From positions 58,618 through 122,617 of the forward strand of contig NZ_SSBK01000022.1 of assembly GCF_004795035.1 (NCBI RefSeq): a stretch of 64,000 nucleotides of DNA, read 5' to 3'. Below, piece after piece: positions 44,612 to 53,455 of the stretch; position 1 is the first letter of the stretch, and the number at the start of each line of letters is the position of its first letter. Position numbers and translations under genes: made by a program. A model generated the notes under the pieces. It was not told where the DNA came from. It ran no database searches and worked only from the letters and a program-made list of their open reading frames with translations. This DNA is from Streptomyces sp. A0958 (lineage in GTDB: Bacteria > Actinomycetota > Actinomycetes > Streptomycetales > Streptomycetaceae).

Positions 44612-45919
44612 TCAACGGCCGGTCCTGGTCCCTCGGCGGCCCTGGACGCCGGGGCGGCCCGCCCGGCGTCGGCCCGGCGTCCCACCTGTGCCCGGCCGCG
44701 TGGAGCCGGTACGTGCGCGGGCACGCCCGGCCGGCCGCACACGTACCGGACGGGCCCCCGCGACCCGTTCCGTACGCCGGCCGTGCCGGGCCATCCGGGT
44801 GCTGCGCTCACCGCGCAGGCAGCGCCGGAGCGTCTCGGGGTCGAGGCCCTGGTTGCAGGCCTCGTGCAGAAGCTGGGCGAAGGTGTAGCCCGGATCGAGC
44901 CGCAGGGCGAGCCCCAGTGCGACGCGCGCGGCAGGTTCGTCACCGGTTGACCAGGAGACCCACCCCGCCAGGGTGAGCGGGGCCGCGGCGTGTTCCTCGT
45001 ACGGGGCAACGCAGCGACGGGCCAGCGCCCGCCACAGCCTCAACGCGAGGTCCGCCTCGGGCCCTTCCATCCATTCCGCGGCCCTGTCGCGGGTCTCCCG
45101 GTCCTGGAGGCCGAGGATCACCGACGCGGCCTCCTCGTCGCCGATCAGGCGGTCGTCGTTGATGTCCGCCAGCGAGGGCGCTGCCGCCGGCGCCTGCCCG
45201 AGGCGGTCCATGAGCCGACGGGCGAGCTTCAGCGTGGCACTGCCGACCTCCTTGCGGCCCTCCTGGTCGAGCAGCTTGGGCACCATCGCGCTCCCCGCCG
45301 CGTCCAGGGCACTCTGCTGGCCCTCGCCGACCGTTCGGGTGAGCGGTGTGAGCCTCGCCTCCATCTCGCGCAGCGACCCGCGCACCTGGATGCCGGCATA
45401 GGTGGCCGCCGCCGCCATCACGGAAGTCCCGGGCATGGCCAGCGGGTTGCCCTCGGCCGGGCAGCAGCGGGCGTCGGGGCAGACGTAGGACCAGTAGCGG
45501 TTGTCGGAGATGCAGAGCGCTTCGAGCACGGGCACATCCAGTGCGCCGCAGGCCGTACGCAGCCGCTGGGCGAACGGCCTCAGCCGTTCCATCGTCTGGT
45601 TGCCCGTCTCTCCGTCGGCCGGGTCCTGGCAGAGGAAGATGACGATGGCGTCGGGCCGTCCGCCGCGCCGTTCGCTTCCCTTGATGAGGCATTCGGCGAG
45701 TTGCTCGGCCACCGATGGCCACTCCTGCGCGGCCTGCGGGATGCCGAGCCTGAGTCGCCCTCCGAACCGGCCCCGGCCGCCGTGCAGGGCGACCATGACC
45801 ACGCTGTCGTTCGGATGGAAACCCATGAGATACGGGAGGGCGTCGGCCAGCTCGGCCGGGCCTCGCAGGGTGATCTGCTGTTCGTCGGACGGGCCGGTGG
45901 ATTCGTGGTGCTTGTTCAT
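44612..45919 (-). CDS. DUF4192 domain protein
   Basis: 435-aa actinobacterial protein of unknown function. The DUF4192 domain spans residues about 20-370 (ITLRGPAELADALPYLMGFHPND near the start) and the tail is Arg/Gly-rich and likely disordered. Cys and His are found in VCPDARCCPAEGNP, which could bind metal. ATG at 45919. It is divergent from recQ, and a perfect palindrome of two DnaA-box sequences lies between them. Confidence 0.85.
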   Translation of the reverse strand: MNKHHESTGPSDEQQITLRGPAELADALPYLMGFHPNDSVVMVALHGGRGRFGGRLRLGIPQAAQEWPSVAEQLAECLIKGSERRGGRPDAIVIFLCQDPADGETGNQTMERLRPFAQRLRTACGALDVPVLEALCISDNRYWSYVCPDARCCPAEGNPLAMPGTSVMAAAATYAGIQVRGSLREMEARLTPLTRTVGEGQQSALDAAGSAMVPKLLDQEGRKEVGSATLKLARRLMDRLGQAPAAAPSLADINDDRLIGDEEAASVILGLQDRETRDRAAEWMEGPEADLALRLWRALARRCVAPYEEHAAAPLTLAGWVSWSTGDEPAARVALGLALRLDPGYTFAQLLHEACNQGLDPETLRRCLRGERSTRMARHGRRTERVAGARPVRVRPAGRARARTGSTRPGTGGTPGRRRAGRPGVQGRRGTRTGR

Positions 45920-45959
45920 GGCATGACCGTCTCGCGGTCAACCGATTCCCGCCACCCCC

Positions 45960-45978
45960 TGTGGATAACTTATCCACA
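45960..45978. promoter_or_regulatory. Perfect DnaA-box palindrome between DUF4192 gene and recQ
   Basis: TGTGGATAACTTATCCACA is two perfect TTATCCACA DnaA boxes facing each other with 1 bp between. It sits in the divergent promoter region, 51 bp before recQ. Confidence 0.65.
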
Positions 45979-46029
45979 GAGAGTGACTGGTCATTCGCGG
46001 TTGTCGGACCCATCGGGTTGCATGGGGGC

Positions 46030-48201
46030 ATGACCAACGCAGACCGCGCAGAGCTCAGGGCTTCGGCCGATTCCGTACTGGCCCGACTCGTCGGTGACAT
46101 CTCCGGCACCGCCCGGCTGCGCGAGGACCAGTGGCGGGCCATCGAGGCGCTCGTCGCGGACAGGCGCAGAGCGCTGGTCGTCCAGCGGACCGGGTGGGGC
46201 AAGTCCGCCGTGTACTTCGTCGCGACCTCACTGCTCCGCGCCCGGGGCAGCGGGCCGACCGTCATCGTCTCGCCGCTGCTGGCACTGATGCGCAACCAGG
46301 TCACGGCGGCGGCCAGGGCCGGCATCAGCGCGCGCACGATCAATTCGTCCAACACGGAGGAGTGGGACACCATCCAGGCCGAAGTGGCCGCCGGTGAGGT
46401 CGATGTGCTGCTGGTCAGCCCCGAGCGGCTGAACAATCCGGATTTCCGTGACCAGGTGCTGCCCCGGCTCGCCGCGGCGACCGGGCTGCTCGTCGTCGAC
46501 GAGGCGCACTGCATCTCCGACTGGGGCCACGACTTCCGCCCCGATTACCGGCGTCTGCGCACGATGCTCGCCGATCTGCCCGCCGGCGTCCCGGTGCTCG
46601 CGACCACCGCCACGGCGAACGCCCGCGTGACCGCCGACGTGGCGGAGCAGCTGGGCACCGGCGCCGGTACGGACGCGCTCGTCCTGCGGGGTCCGCTGGA
46701 TCGCGAGAGCCTGAGCCTCGGCGTGCTGCGATTGCCCAACGCCGCGCACCGGCTGGCATGGCTCGGTGACCATCTCAAGGAGCTCCCGGGCTCGGGGATC
46801 ATCTACACCCTGACGGTGGCCGCCGCCGAAGAGGTCACCACCTACCTCCGCCAGTGCGGACACACCGTGGCGTCGTACACCGGCCGTACGGAGAACGCCG
46901 AGCGGCAGCAGGCGGAGGACGATCTGCTGGCCAACCGGGTCAAGGCGCTGGTGGCGACCTCCGCGCTCGGCATGGGCTTCGACAAGCCCGATCTCGGCTT
47001 CGTCGTACACCTGGGGTCGCCCTCCTCCCCCATCGCCTACTACCAGCAGGTGGGCCGCGCGGGCCGTGGTGTCGAGCATGCCGAGGTGCTGCTCCTGCCG
47101 GGCAAGGAGGACGAAGCCATCTGGCAGTACTTCGCGTCGGTCGCCTTCCCGCCGGAGGAGCAGGTCCGGCGCACCATCGACGCGCTCGCTCAGGCCGGCC
47201 GGCCGCTGTCGTTGCCCGCTCTGGAGCCCCTGGTCGACCTGCGGCGCACACGGCTGGAGACCATGCTCAAGGTGCTCGACGTCGACGGGGCGGTCCGGCG
47301 GGTGAAGGGGGGCTGGACCGCGACGGGTGAGCCCTGGGTCTACGACGCCGAGCGCTATGCCTGGGTGGCCCGGCAGCGGGCGGCCGAGCAGCAGGCGATG
47401 CGTGACTACGCGACGACGGACGGCTGCCGGATGGAGTTCCTGCGCCGTCAGCTGGACGACGAGGACGCGACCGCGTGCGGGCGCTGCGACAACTGTGCCG
47501 GCGCGCGGTTCGACGAGGGGGTCTCCGACGCCGCGCTGGACACCGCGAAGGGTGAGCTCGGCAGGCCGGGTGTGGAGGTGGAGCCGCGCAAGATGTGGCC
47601 GACCGGTCTCGCGGCGGTCGGTGTCGATCTCAAGGGCCGGATTCCGGCGGGAGAGGCTTCCGGGACGGGCCGGGCGCTGGGCCGGCTCTCCGACATCGGG
47701 TGGGGCAACAGGCTGCGTCCGATGCTGGCGGCGCAGGCGTCCGACGGTCCGGTGCCGGACGATGTGGCCGCCGCGGTGGTGACCGTGCTGGCCGACTGGG
47801 CCCGGGGGCCGGGTGGCTGGGCGCCGGGTGCCGTCGATGCGGTGCCGCGGCCGGTCGGCGTCGTCACCGTGGCCTCGCAGCGCAGACCGCAGCTCATCGA
47901 ATCCCTCGGCAGGCACATCGCCGAGGTGGGACGGATGCCGCTGCTGGGACGCGTCGGCCATGCTCCGGGCGCCGAGGACGTCCGGATCTCGCAGACCAAC
48001 AGCGCCCAGCGGGTCCGGGCCCTGCACGAGAGGCTGGTCGTGGAACCCGAGCTCGCCGAGGCCCTCGCGTCGGCAGGCGGGCCCGTGCTGCTGGTGGACG
48101 ATCTGTCGGACACGGGCTGGACGCTCGCCGTGGCGGCCAGGCTGTTGCGGCGGGCCGGGGCGCAGGCGGTGTTTCCGCTGGTCCTCGCCGTTCAGGCGTG
48201 A
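46030..48201 (+). CDS. recQ: RecQ-family DNA helicase fused to a phosphoribosyltransferase-like domain
   Basis: 723 aa. Residues about 30-220 and 220-390 are the helicase domains (Walker A as RTGWGKSAVY, DEAH motif in VVDEAHCISDWGHDFRPDY, motif VI QVGRAGRG). The RecQ zinc site is present as CRMEFLRRQ and CGRCDNC (residues about 470-500). The C-terminal 200 residues end with VLLVDDLSDTGWT, the PRPP-binding motif of type I phosphoribosyltransferases. It unwinds DNA during repair; what the PRTase-like domain does is unknown. ATG at 46030. Confidence 0.9.
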   Translation: MTNADRAELRASADSVLARLVGDISGTARLREDQWRAIEALVADRRRALVVQRTGWGKSAVYFVATSLLRARGSGPTVIVSPLLALMRNQVTAAARAGISARTINSSNTEEWDTIQAEVAAGEVDVLLVSPERLNNPDFRDQVLPRLAAATGLLVVDEAHCISDWGHDFRPDYRRLRTMLADLPAGVPVLATTATANARVTADVAEQLGTGAGTDALVLRGPLDRESLSLGVLRLPNAAHRLAWLGDHLKELPGSGIIYTLTVAAAEEVTTYLRQCGHTVASYTGRTENAERQQAEDDLLANRVKALVATSALGMGFDKPDLGFVVHLGSPSSPIAYYQQVGRAGRGVEHAEVLLLPGKEDEAIWQYFASVAFPPEEQVRRTIDALAQAGRPLSLPALEPLVDLRRTRLETMLKVLDVDGAVRRVKGGWTATGEPWVYDAERYAWVARQRAAEQQAMRDYATTDGCRMEFLRRQLDDEDATACGRCDNCAGARFDEGVSDAALDTAKGELGRPGVEVEPRKMWPTGLAAVGVDLKGRIPAGEASGTGRALGRLSDIGWGNRLRPMLAAQASDGPVPDDVAAAVVTVLADWARGPGGWAPGAVDAVPRPVGVVTVASQRRPQLIESLGRHIAEVGRMPLLGRVGHAPGAEDVRISQTNSAQRVRALHERLVVEPELAEALASAGGPVLLVDDLSDTGWTLAVAARLLRRAGAQAVFPLVLAVQA

Positions 48202-48419
48202 CAGGGGGCGTCAGCCGGGGCCGGACTGGGCAGGTATATCCGTGTCATTCCGGCTGATTACCGTCAGCCTCGTCAATTGCTCGTTGCCGCCTGCCGATAC
48301 GCCAGGAAGAATTGGACTCGCTCCCCGCACGGTCCTTTCGCGGGCCCGAAAGGGCTGTGCCGCGGCGCGCCCTCACCCGACCCTGCCCGCATCGTGGGCG
48401 CGTATGCGAAGGGAGGACC

Positions 48420-49049
48420 GTGACCTTCGGATTCGCTCCGTCCGCAGCCACTTCGATGTCGACAGCCGCCGACTCCGCCAACCGCCTGGCCAGAACGCTC
48501 GAACCGGCCGAGTGGGCGGCGGCGGGCATACCACTGCTGCGCAGCCCGCGTGAGGTGGTCAGCGGGCTGCACGCCAGGCACCGGCCGACACCGGCCACCG
48601 CCGTGGTCGCCGTGCTGGACCACGAGGAGCGCCTGACGGCCAGCGCCTCGTTCGCCCGTCGCTCGGTGACGGCGGACGGCTGGGAATTCCGGAACTCGCT
48701 GCTGGCGCACCTGCGCCGGGTCATCCCGCACGATCTGCGCCGCCGCACTCCCGTCCGCACCGCGGTGCTGCTCTACTGCCGTGAGGGGGACGAGCGTTGG
48801 ACGGAGGAGGACGGGGCGTGGATGTGGGGGCTGCGCGACGCCTGCACGCTGCACGGCCTGCGGTGCGGCGCGTACATCACGCTGACCCGTGGCGGCTGGC
48901 AGGTGCTGGGCGAGGGCCGGGGCGGCCGTCGCCCGAATTCCACCTCGCAGCCCTCCGCACTCGCCGACACCGCGCTGGACCTCGATCAGGTTCCGTCGCG
49001 TACCGGCGGCGGTGCGGCGCAGGCACTGCACCGCTCCGCCGCTCGCTGA
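48420..49049 (+). CDS. Conserved hypothetical protein, 209 aa
   Basis: Soluble protein conserved in Streptomyces. The core (residues about 60-170) has alternating hydrophobic strands (PATAVVAVLDHEERLTASASFARR, TAVLLYCREGDERW, CGAYITLTRGGWQVLG) that may fold as an alpha/beta domain; I recognise no catalytic motif. GTG at 48420 follows GGGAGG. Convergent with the gene at 49137. Function unknown. Confidence 0.78.
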   Translation: MTFGFAPSAATSMSTAADSANRLARTLEPAEWAAAGIPLLRSPREVVSGLHARHRPTPATAVVAVLDHEERLTASASFARRSVTADGWEFRNSLLAHLRRVIPHDLRRRTPVRTAVLLYCREGDERWTEEDGAWMWGLRDACTLHGLRCGAYITLTRGGWQVLGEGRGGRRPNSTSQPSALADTALDLDQVPSRTGGGAAQALHRSAAR

Positions 49050-49136
49050 GCATGCCCCGGACCCGGCCGCCCTCGCGGGCAGCCGGGTCACCGCAGGCCG
49101 GGCAGCCGGTCACCAGGGACCGGTTTGCGCTGCGGC

Positions 49137-49754
49137 TCAGACACCCGCGCCGAGCGCGGTGTTGATCCGCTGCGGGTCGCCGCAGACGATCAGCAGCGCG
49201 CCGGCATGCTCGCGGGCCGCGGTCAGCGCACGCGTGGCCACGTCGTCGACCGGGCCGTTGACCGCGACGATCACCACGGGCCGGGGCTTGACCCGGTCCG
49301 CGGCGGCGGCAGCGGCGAAGAAGACGTCGTCGCCCGCCTCGAGCTGGGCCCAGTAGGCGGCCTCGCCGAAGGACAGTTCGTGCGTCGCCCACGGGTGCTG
49401 GCCACCCGTGGTCAGCACCAGGATGTCGCCGGGCGCGCGGCCCGAGTCGAGCAGCAGGTCCACTGCCTCGTCGGCGGCGTCGAGTGCGCCGTCGGCCGAT
49501 GCCGGGATCACCTGGAGCTGCGGTGCGGAACGATTCTCCGGCCGCGCCGCCTGGGGACGGCCGGAGGTGGAGTGCTGGCGCTGCGCCGGGGGCGCAGGCC
49601 GCGGGCCGGGACCCGGACGACCGGGGCGCGGCATGGCCGCTGTACGCGGCCCGGGTACGGGACGAGGGGTCGACGCGGCGCGGCCGGTGGCCGGAGTGGC
49701 GCGGGGACCCTGGGCGCTCTCGTGAATCTGAGGCTCCTCGGGGATGAGAGGCAT
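49137..49754 (-). CDS. Orphan helicase C-terminal-like protein
   Basis: 205 aa. A Pro/Arg-rich, disordered N-terminal half is followed by about 110 residues resembling the last RecA-like domain of superfamily 1 helicases (GDILVLTTGGQHPW, VVIVAVNGP, ALLIVCGDPQRIN). No Walker A or other helicase domain is present, so it cannot be a motor on its own. ATG at 49754 (MPLIPEEPQ); an ATG at 49790 is in frame and neither has a good ribosome-binding site. It begins 60 bp after rnhB on the same strand. Confidence 0.72.
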   Translation of the reverse strand: MPLIPEEPQIHESAQGPRATPATGRAASTPRPVPGPRTAAMPRPGRPGPGPRPAPPAQRQHSTSGRPQAARPENRSAPQLQVIPASADGALDAADEAVDLLLDSGRAPGDILVLTTGGQHPWATHELSFGEAAYWAQLEAGDDVFFAAAAAADRVKPRPVVIVAVNGPVDDVATRALTAAREHAGALLIVCGDPQRINTALGAGV

Positions 49755-49814
49755 GGGTGGTTGTCTATCAAACGCCGACGCGTCGGGCATCGGCGGGTGG
49801 GCACATATGCGCGA

Positions 49815-50525
49815 TCAGAAGTCGAAGCCGAGCTGGCCCCCGCTTTCCAGTGCGGCCGCCTCGGCGGAGAAACGGATCTTCTTCAGGTGCTGCCACCTGG
49901 GCAGCGCGTCGAGATAGGACCACGAGAGACGGTGGTGGGCGGTGGGCCCACGTTCCTCGAGTGCGGCCCTGTGCACGGGGGACGGGTAACCGGCATTGGC
50001 GTCGAACGCGAATTCCGCGTACTCACCGGTCTCCGCCCCGAGTTCGGCCATCATGGCGTCCCGGCGGACCTTTGCGATCACCGAGGCCGCCGCCACCGCC
50101 ACGCAGGACTGGTCGCCCTTGATGACCGTGCGGACCTGCCAGGGGCTGCCCAGGTAGTCGTGCTTGCCGTCCAGGATCACCGCGTCGGGGCGGACCGGCA
50201 GCGCCTCCAGGGCGCGCACGGCGGCGAGCCGGAGCGCGGCGGTCATCCCGAGTTCGTCGATCTCCTGCGGCGAGGCGTCGCCGAGCCCGTACGCGGTGAC
50301 CCAGCTCTCCAGCAGCGGCGCGAGTTCCGCGCGGCGCTTCGGGCTGATCAGCTTGGAGTCGGTGAGTCCGGCGGGAGGCCTGCGAAGCCCGGTGACCGCT
50401 GCGCACACGGTGACGGGCCCCGCCCACGCTCCGCGTCCGACCTCGTCGACACCGGCGACGGTCTTGGCACCGGTGGTGGCGCGCAGTGAGCGCTCGACGG
50501 TGTGCGTGGGTGGTTCGTACGGCAT
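49815..50525 (-). CDS. rnhB: Ribonuclease HII
   Basis: Removes RNA from RNA-DNA hybrids, including misincorporated ribonucleotides and primers, 236 aa. The catalytic residues are in GVDEVGRG (Asp-Glu), ILDGKHDYLG (Asp) and the later Asp in FDANAGYPSPVH; AAASVIAKVRRD is the conserved helix. ATG at 50525. Same strand as the orphan helicase-tail gene and likely cotranscribed. Confidence 0.94.
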   Translation of the reverse strand: MPYEPPTHTVERSLRATTGAKTVAGVDEVGRGAWAGPVTVCAAVTGLRRPPAGLTDSKLISPKRRAELAPLLESWVTAYGLGDASPQEIDELGMTAALRLAAVRALEALPVRPDAVILDGKHDYLGSPWQVRTVIKGDQSCVAVAAASVIAKVRRDAMMAELGAETGEYAEFAFDANAGYPSPVHRAALEERGPTAHHRLSWSYLDALPRWQHLKKIRFSAEAAALESGGQLGFDF

Positions 50526-50650
50526 GGCGTCTGTCAGCGTACGCCGAAGGGAACGCCAGGAACACCCCGGGGCGCCCCTCGGCCGCCCGCGCCGGCGTCG
50601 TGGGCGCCCGTGACGCCGGTGCGGGCCGCTTCAGACGGCAGAGGGCGCCC

Positions 50651-51277
50651 TCAGGGGGCGTCGGAGCGGAAGAAGGGGACCGCGACCTGGTCGATCAGCG
50701 CCTCGATCTCCTCGTCGTCCCACTCGCTGCCGCACACCTTGGTGCGGTACATCATCATCGCGGGGATGACGTCGAAGGCCAGTTCCCGAAGGGCGCCGGC
50801 GCGCACCTCGCCGCGTTCGACCCCCCGGCTCACCACTTCCCTGATGAGATCGGTCGAGGGCCGGATCACGCCGTTGAGGATCACCGACTGGAAGCGTTCC
50901 GCCGCACCTACGTCGCATTCGTGAATGACCGAGCGCAGGGCGGAGCCCGACGTGGAGAGCATCGCGTCGCGCATGGCGCGGCACAGTTGGTAGAGATCGT
51001 CGCGAAGGTTTCCCGAGTCGGGCGCCCGGCCCAGCGCCGGCAACGCGCTGCGCAGCGCCTCGGCGACCAGCTCCTCCTTGGAGGACCAACGGCGGTAGAT
51101 CGCGGCCTTGCCCGTCTGCGCACCGGCGGCGACCCCTTCCATCGTCAGCCCGTTCCAGCCGACCGTACTGAGCGCTTCCAGCGCCGCTTCGAGGATCGCG
51201 CGTTCCAACACGGACCCCCGGCGGCGAAGGGACACCACCGGTTGCCGGGCGGCGGCAGCCGATCGCGAAGTAGCCAT
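50651..51277 (-). CDS. TetR family repressor of the divergent efflux pump
   Basis: 208 aa. The N-terminal HTH (AILEAALEALSTVGWNGLTM, then AQTGKAAIYRRWSSKEELV) is typical TetR; the C-terminal ligand domain (residues about 90-200) carries the TetR_C-type helices. ATG at 51277 follows GGAGAGAAG. It is divergent from an MFS exporter, with two perfect operators between, so it most likely represses the pump and itself, and a toxic substrate of the pump releases it. Confidence 0.93.
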   Translation of the reverse strand: MATSRSAAAARQPVVSLRRRGSVLERAILEAALEALSTVGWNGLTMEGVAAGAQTGKAAIYRRWSSKEELVAEALRSALPALGRAPDSGNLRDDLYQLCRAMRDAMLSTSGSALRSVIHECDVGAAERFQSVILNGVIRPSTDLIREVVSRGVERGEVRAGALRELAFDVIPAMMMYRTKVCGSEWDDEEIEALIDQVAVPFFRSDAP

Positions 51278-51426
51278 GTGCTTCTCTCCATCGAAGAGGT
51301 GGGGTTCGCCCCTGCGAACCTGCCGGGGTCGGAAGTCCACAGGTACTGAGGGGCGGCGGGCGGCACGGAACCGAGCGGTTCCCGGCCGGGACGACGGCTC
51401 CGGGCGGAACCGGCAAGGAATGACCG

Positions 51427-51446
51427 AGTGAACGCTTGCGTTCACT
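51427..51446. promoter_or_regulatory. TetR operator 1
   Basis: AGTGAACGCTTGCGTTCACT is a perfect 9-2-9 palindrome. It lies between tetR and the MFS gene and shares its arms with operator 2, centred 47 bp away. Confidence 0.8.
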
Positions 51447-51473
51447 GGGGGGACTTATTAACGTTGACGGCAC

Positions 51474-51493
51474 AGTGAACGGAACCGTTCACT
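51474..51493. promoter_or_regulatory. TetR operator 2
   Basis: AGTGAACGGAACCGTTCACT is a perfect 9-2-9 palindrome, 24 bp before the MFS start. Shared half-site AGTGAACG with operator 1. Confidence 0.8.
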
Positions 51494-51516
51494 AACTCGC
51501 TTGTGGGGGATCTTCA

Positions 51517-53070
51517 GTGACCACCTCTCAGTTAGACGTACGAAGCTCGCCGGGCGCGGCACGCCGGCAGGGCCGACCGGGGATCGCCCTGGCCGTCATC
51601 GCCGCCTCCCAGTTGATGGTTGTGCTCGACTCCACAATCGTCAACATCGCACTCCCGCACGTCCAGGAAGCCCTGCGTTTCTCGACCACGGATCTGTCCT
51701 GGGTCCTCAGCGCCTACACGCTCACCTTCGGCGGCCTGCTACTGCTCGGCGGCCGAGCCGGGGACATCCTCGGCCGCCGCCGCGTGTTCATGGCCGGCAT
51801 CCTGATCTTCACCCTCGCCTCGCTCCTGGGTGGATTCGCCCAGGAGCCCTGGCAGTTGCTCACCGCCCGCGCGCTCCAGGGCATCGGCGGCGCCATCGCC
51901 TCACCGACCTCGCTCGCGCTGATCACCACCACCTTCCCCGAAGGCCCCGAACGCAACCGCGCCTTCGGTGTCTTCGCCGCGGTCTCCGCGGGCGGCGGCG
52001 CGATCGGCCTGCTGGCGGGCGGGATGCTCACCGAATGGCTCGACTGGCGCTGGGTCTTCTTCGTCAACGTGCCGATCGGTGTTCTGGTCGCCGTCCTGGC
52101 TCCGATGTACATCAACGAGTCCGAGAGGCATCCGGGCCGCTTCGACATATCCGGTGCTCTGACCTCGACGCTCGGCATGGCCTCGCTGGTGTACGGGTTC
52201 ATCCGGGCGTCCGAGGAGGGCTGGCGGGACTCGCTCACCCTGGCGTCGTTCGGTGCCGCGGTGATTCTGCTCGCCGCCTTCGTACTCGTCGAGATGAAGG
52301 CCAAGGAGCCGATCACGCCCCTGCGGATGTTCGCCGACCGCAACCGCTCGGGTACGTACGTCATCATGCTCAGCCTGGCCGCCGCCATGTTCGGCATGTT
52401 CTTCTTCATCGTGCTGTTCGTGCAGAACGTCCTGGCCTACAGCCCCATCGAGTCCGGCCTGGCCTTCCTGCCGGTGACCGTCGCGATCATCATGGGAGCG
52501 GGGCTCTCCCAGCGGTTCCTTCCGATACTGGGGCCGAAGCCGTTCATGGTCACGGGTTCGGCGCTCGCCGGCATCGGAGTGTTCTGGCTCACGTTCATCT
52601 CCTCCGACAGCTCCTACCCGGCCGGGGTCCTCGGCCCGATGCTCGTGTTCGGCTTCGGCATGGGGCTGAACTTCGTGACGCTCACCCTGACGGCGGTCTC
52701 CGGAGTCGCGCAGCACGAGGCCGGTGCCGCCTCCAGCCTGCTCAACGCCAGCCAGCAGGTGGGCGGTTCGCTGGGCCTGTCCATTCTGGTCACGGTCTTC
52801 GGCTCGGCCAGCCGCTCGGAGGCCGAGAAGCAGGTGCCGAAGTTCCTGGCGCAGGCCTCGCCCGAGCAGAAGGCGCAGTTCGCCAAGGTGCGGGAACTGC
52901 CCGGGAGCTGGGGCCATGCGGTGCTCGCCGAGGGCATATCGACCGCGTTCCTCGCGGCGGTGGCCATGGCAGCCCTCGCCCTGCTGACCGCGCTGCTGGT
53001 CATCCGGGTACGCAGGCGCGACCTGGACGCGCTGAGCGGCAAGGCCGCCGCCGGCGGGCCGGCAGCCTAG
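51517..53070 (+). CDS. MFS drug exporter (DHA2, EmrB/QacA type)
   Basis: 517-aa membrane protein with 14 predicted helices, probably a drug:proton antiporter. The motif D1 region is LDSTIVNIALP in helix 1 and motif A is GGRAGDILGRRR. The large loop and 14-helix layout mark the DHA2 family. GTG at 51517 follows TGGGGGA. It is divergent from its TetR repressor. A MITE-like element begins 3 bp after its stop codon. Confidence 0.92.
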   Translation: MTTSQLDVRSSPGAARRQGRPGIALAVIAASQLMVVLDSTIVNIALPHVQEALRFSTTDLSWVLSAYTLTFGGLLLLGGRAGDILGRRRVFMAGILIFTLASLLGGFAQEPWQLLTARALQGIGGAIASPTSLALITTTFPEGPERNRAFGVFAAVSAGGGAIGLLAGGMLTEWLDWRWVFFVNVPIGVLVAVLAPMYINESERHPGRFDISGALTSTLGMASLVYGFIRASEEGWRDSLTLASFGAAVILLAAFVLVEMKAKEPITPLRMFADRNRSGTYVIMLSLAAAMFGMFFFIVLFVQNVLAYSPIESGLAFLPVTVAIIMGAGLSQRFLPILGPKPFMVTGSALAGIGVFWLTFISSDSSYPAGVLGPMLVFGFGMGLNFVTLTLTAVSGVAQHEAGAASSLLNASQQVGGSLGLSILVTVFGSASRSEAEKQVPKFLAQASPEQKAQFAKVRELPGSWGHAVLAEGISTAFLAAVAMAALALLTALLVIRVRRRDLDALSGKAAAGGPAA

Positions 53071-53284
53071 AACCTGTCATCAAATTCCCGTCGTTCGCCC
53101 GGAGGGCGGGCCGCGCGGCGTCAGGTGCTTCCCCAAGTTCTCGGCTTCGCTCGGAACAGGGGAGACCCCACTCCTCGGCGTGCCGGGCCCAGACCCTCGT
53201 ACTGGATGTACTTGGGTCTGGGCCCGGTGCGGCAAGAGTGCGTGCATGGCGCCGCCCGGCAGACGGGAATGTGACGACAGGGCC
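53071..53284. mobile_element. MITE-like element with 20-bp terminal inverted repeats
   Basis: CCTGTCATCAAATTCCCGTC (53073-53092) and the inverse of 53262-53281 (CCTGTCGTCACATTCCCGTC) match at 18 of 20. Inside is a strong hairpin, CCGGGCCCAGACCC (53183-53196) with GGGTCTGGGCCCGG (53214-53227). No open frame fits a transposase. The outer 15 bases at 53270-53284 recur at 63635-63649. No clear target-site duplication. Confidence 0.7.
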
Positions 53285-53455
53285 CAGCGTGCGGCCGTCA
53301 CGCGGACGCGATGCCGACTGCGGGCCGTCCCCGTGAGGAAGGCCCGCACATGCGGCGTTCCCCGCACGGCCGGCGTTCCCCGCATGTGCGGTGTTGCCGC
53401 GCGAAAAGCCGGTGACGCGGGGAAGGCCGGTGACGCGAGGCGCGTACGGGACGGA
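53285..53455. repeat. Short direct and inverted repeats downstream of the DUF4173 gene
   Basis: GGCGTTCCCCGCA is repeated at 53354-53366 and 53372-53384. CCGCACATGCGG (53344-53355) and CCGCATGTGCGG (53380-53391) are perfect inverted repeats and could terminate the DUF4173 gene. AAGCCGGTGACGCGGGG and AGGCCGGTGACGCGAGG follow. Confidence 0.6.
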
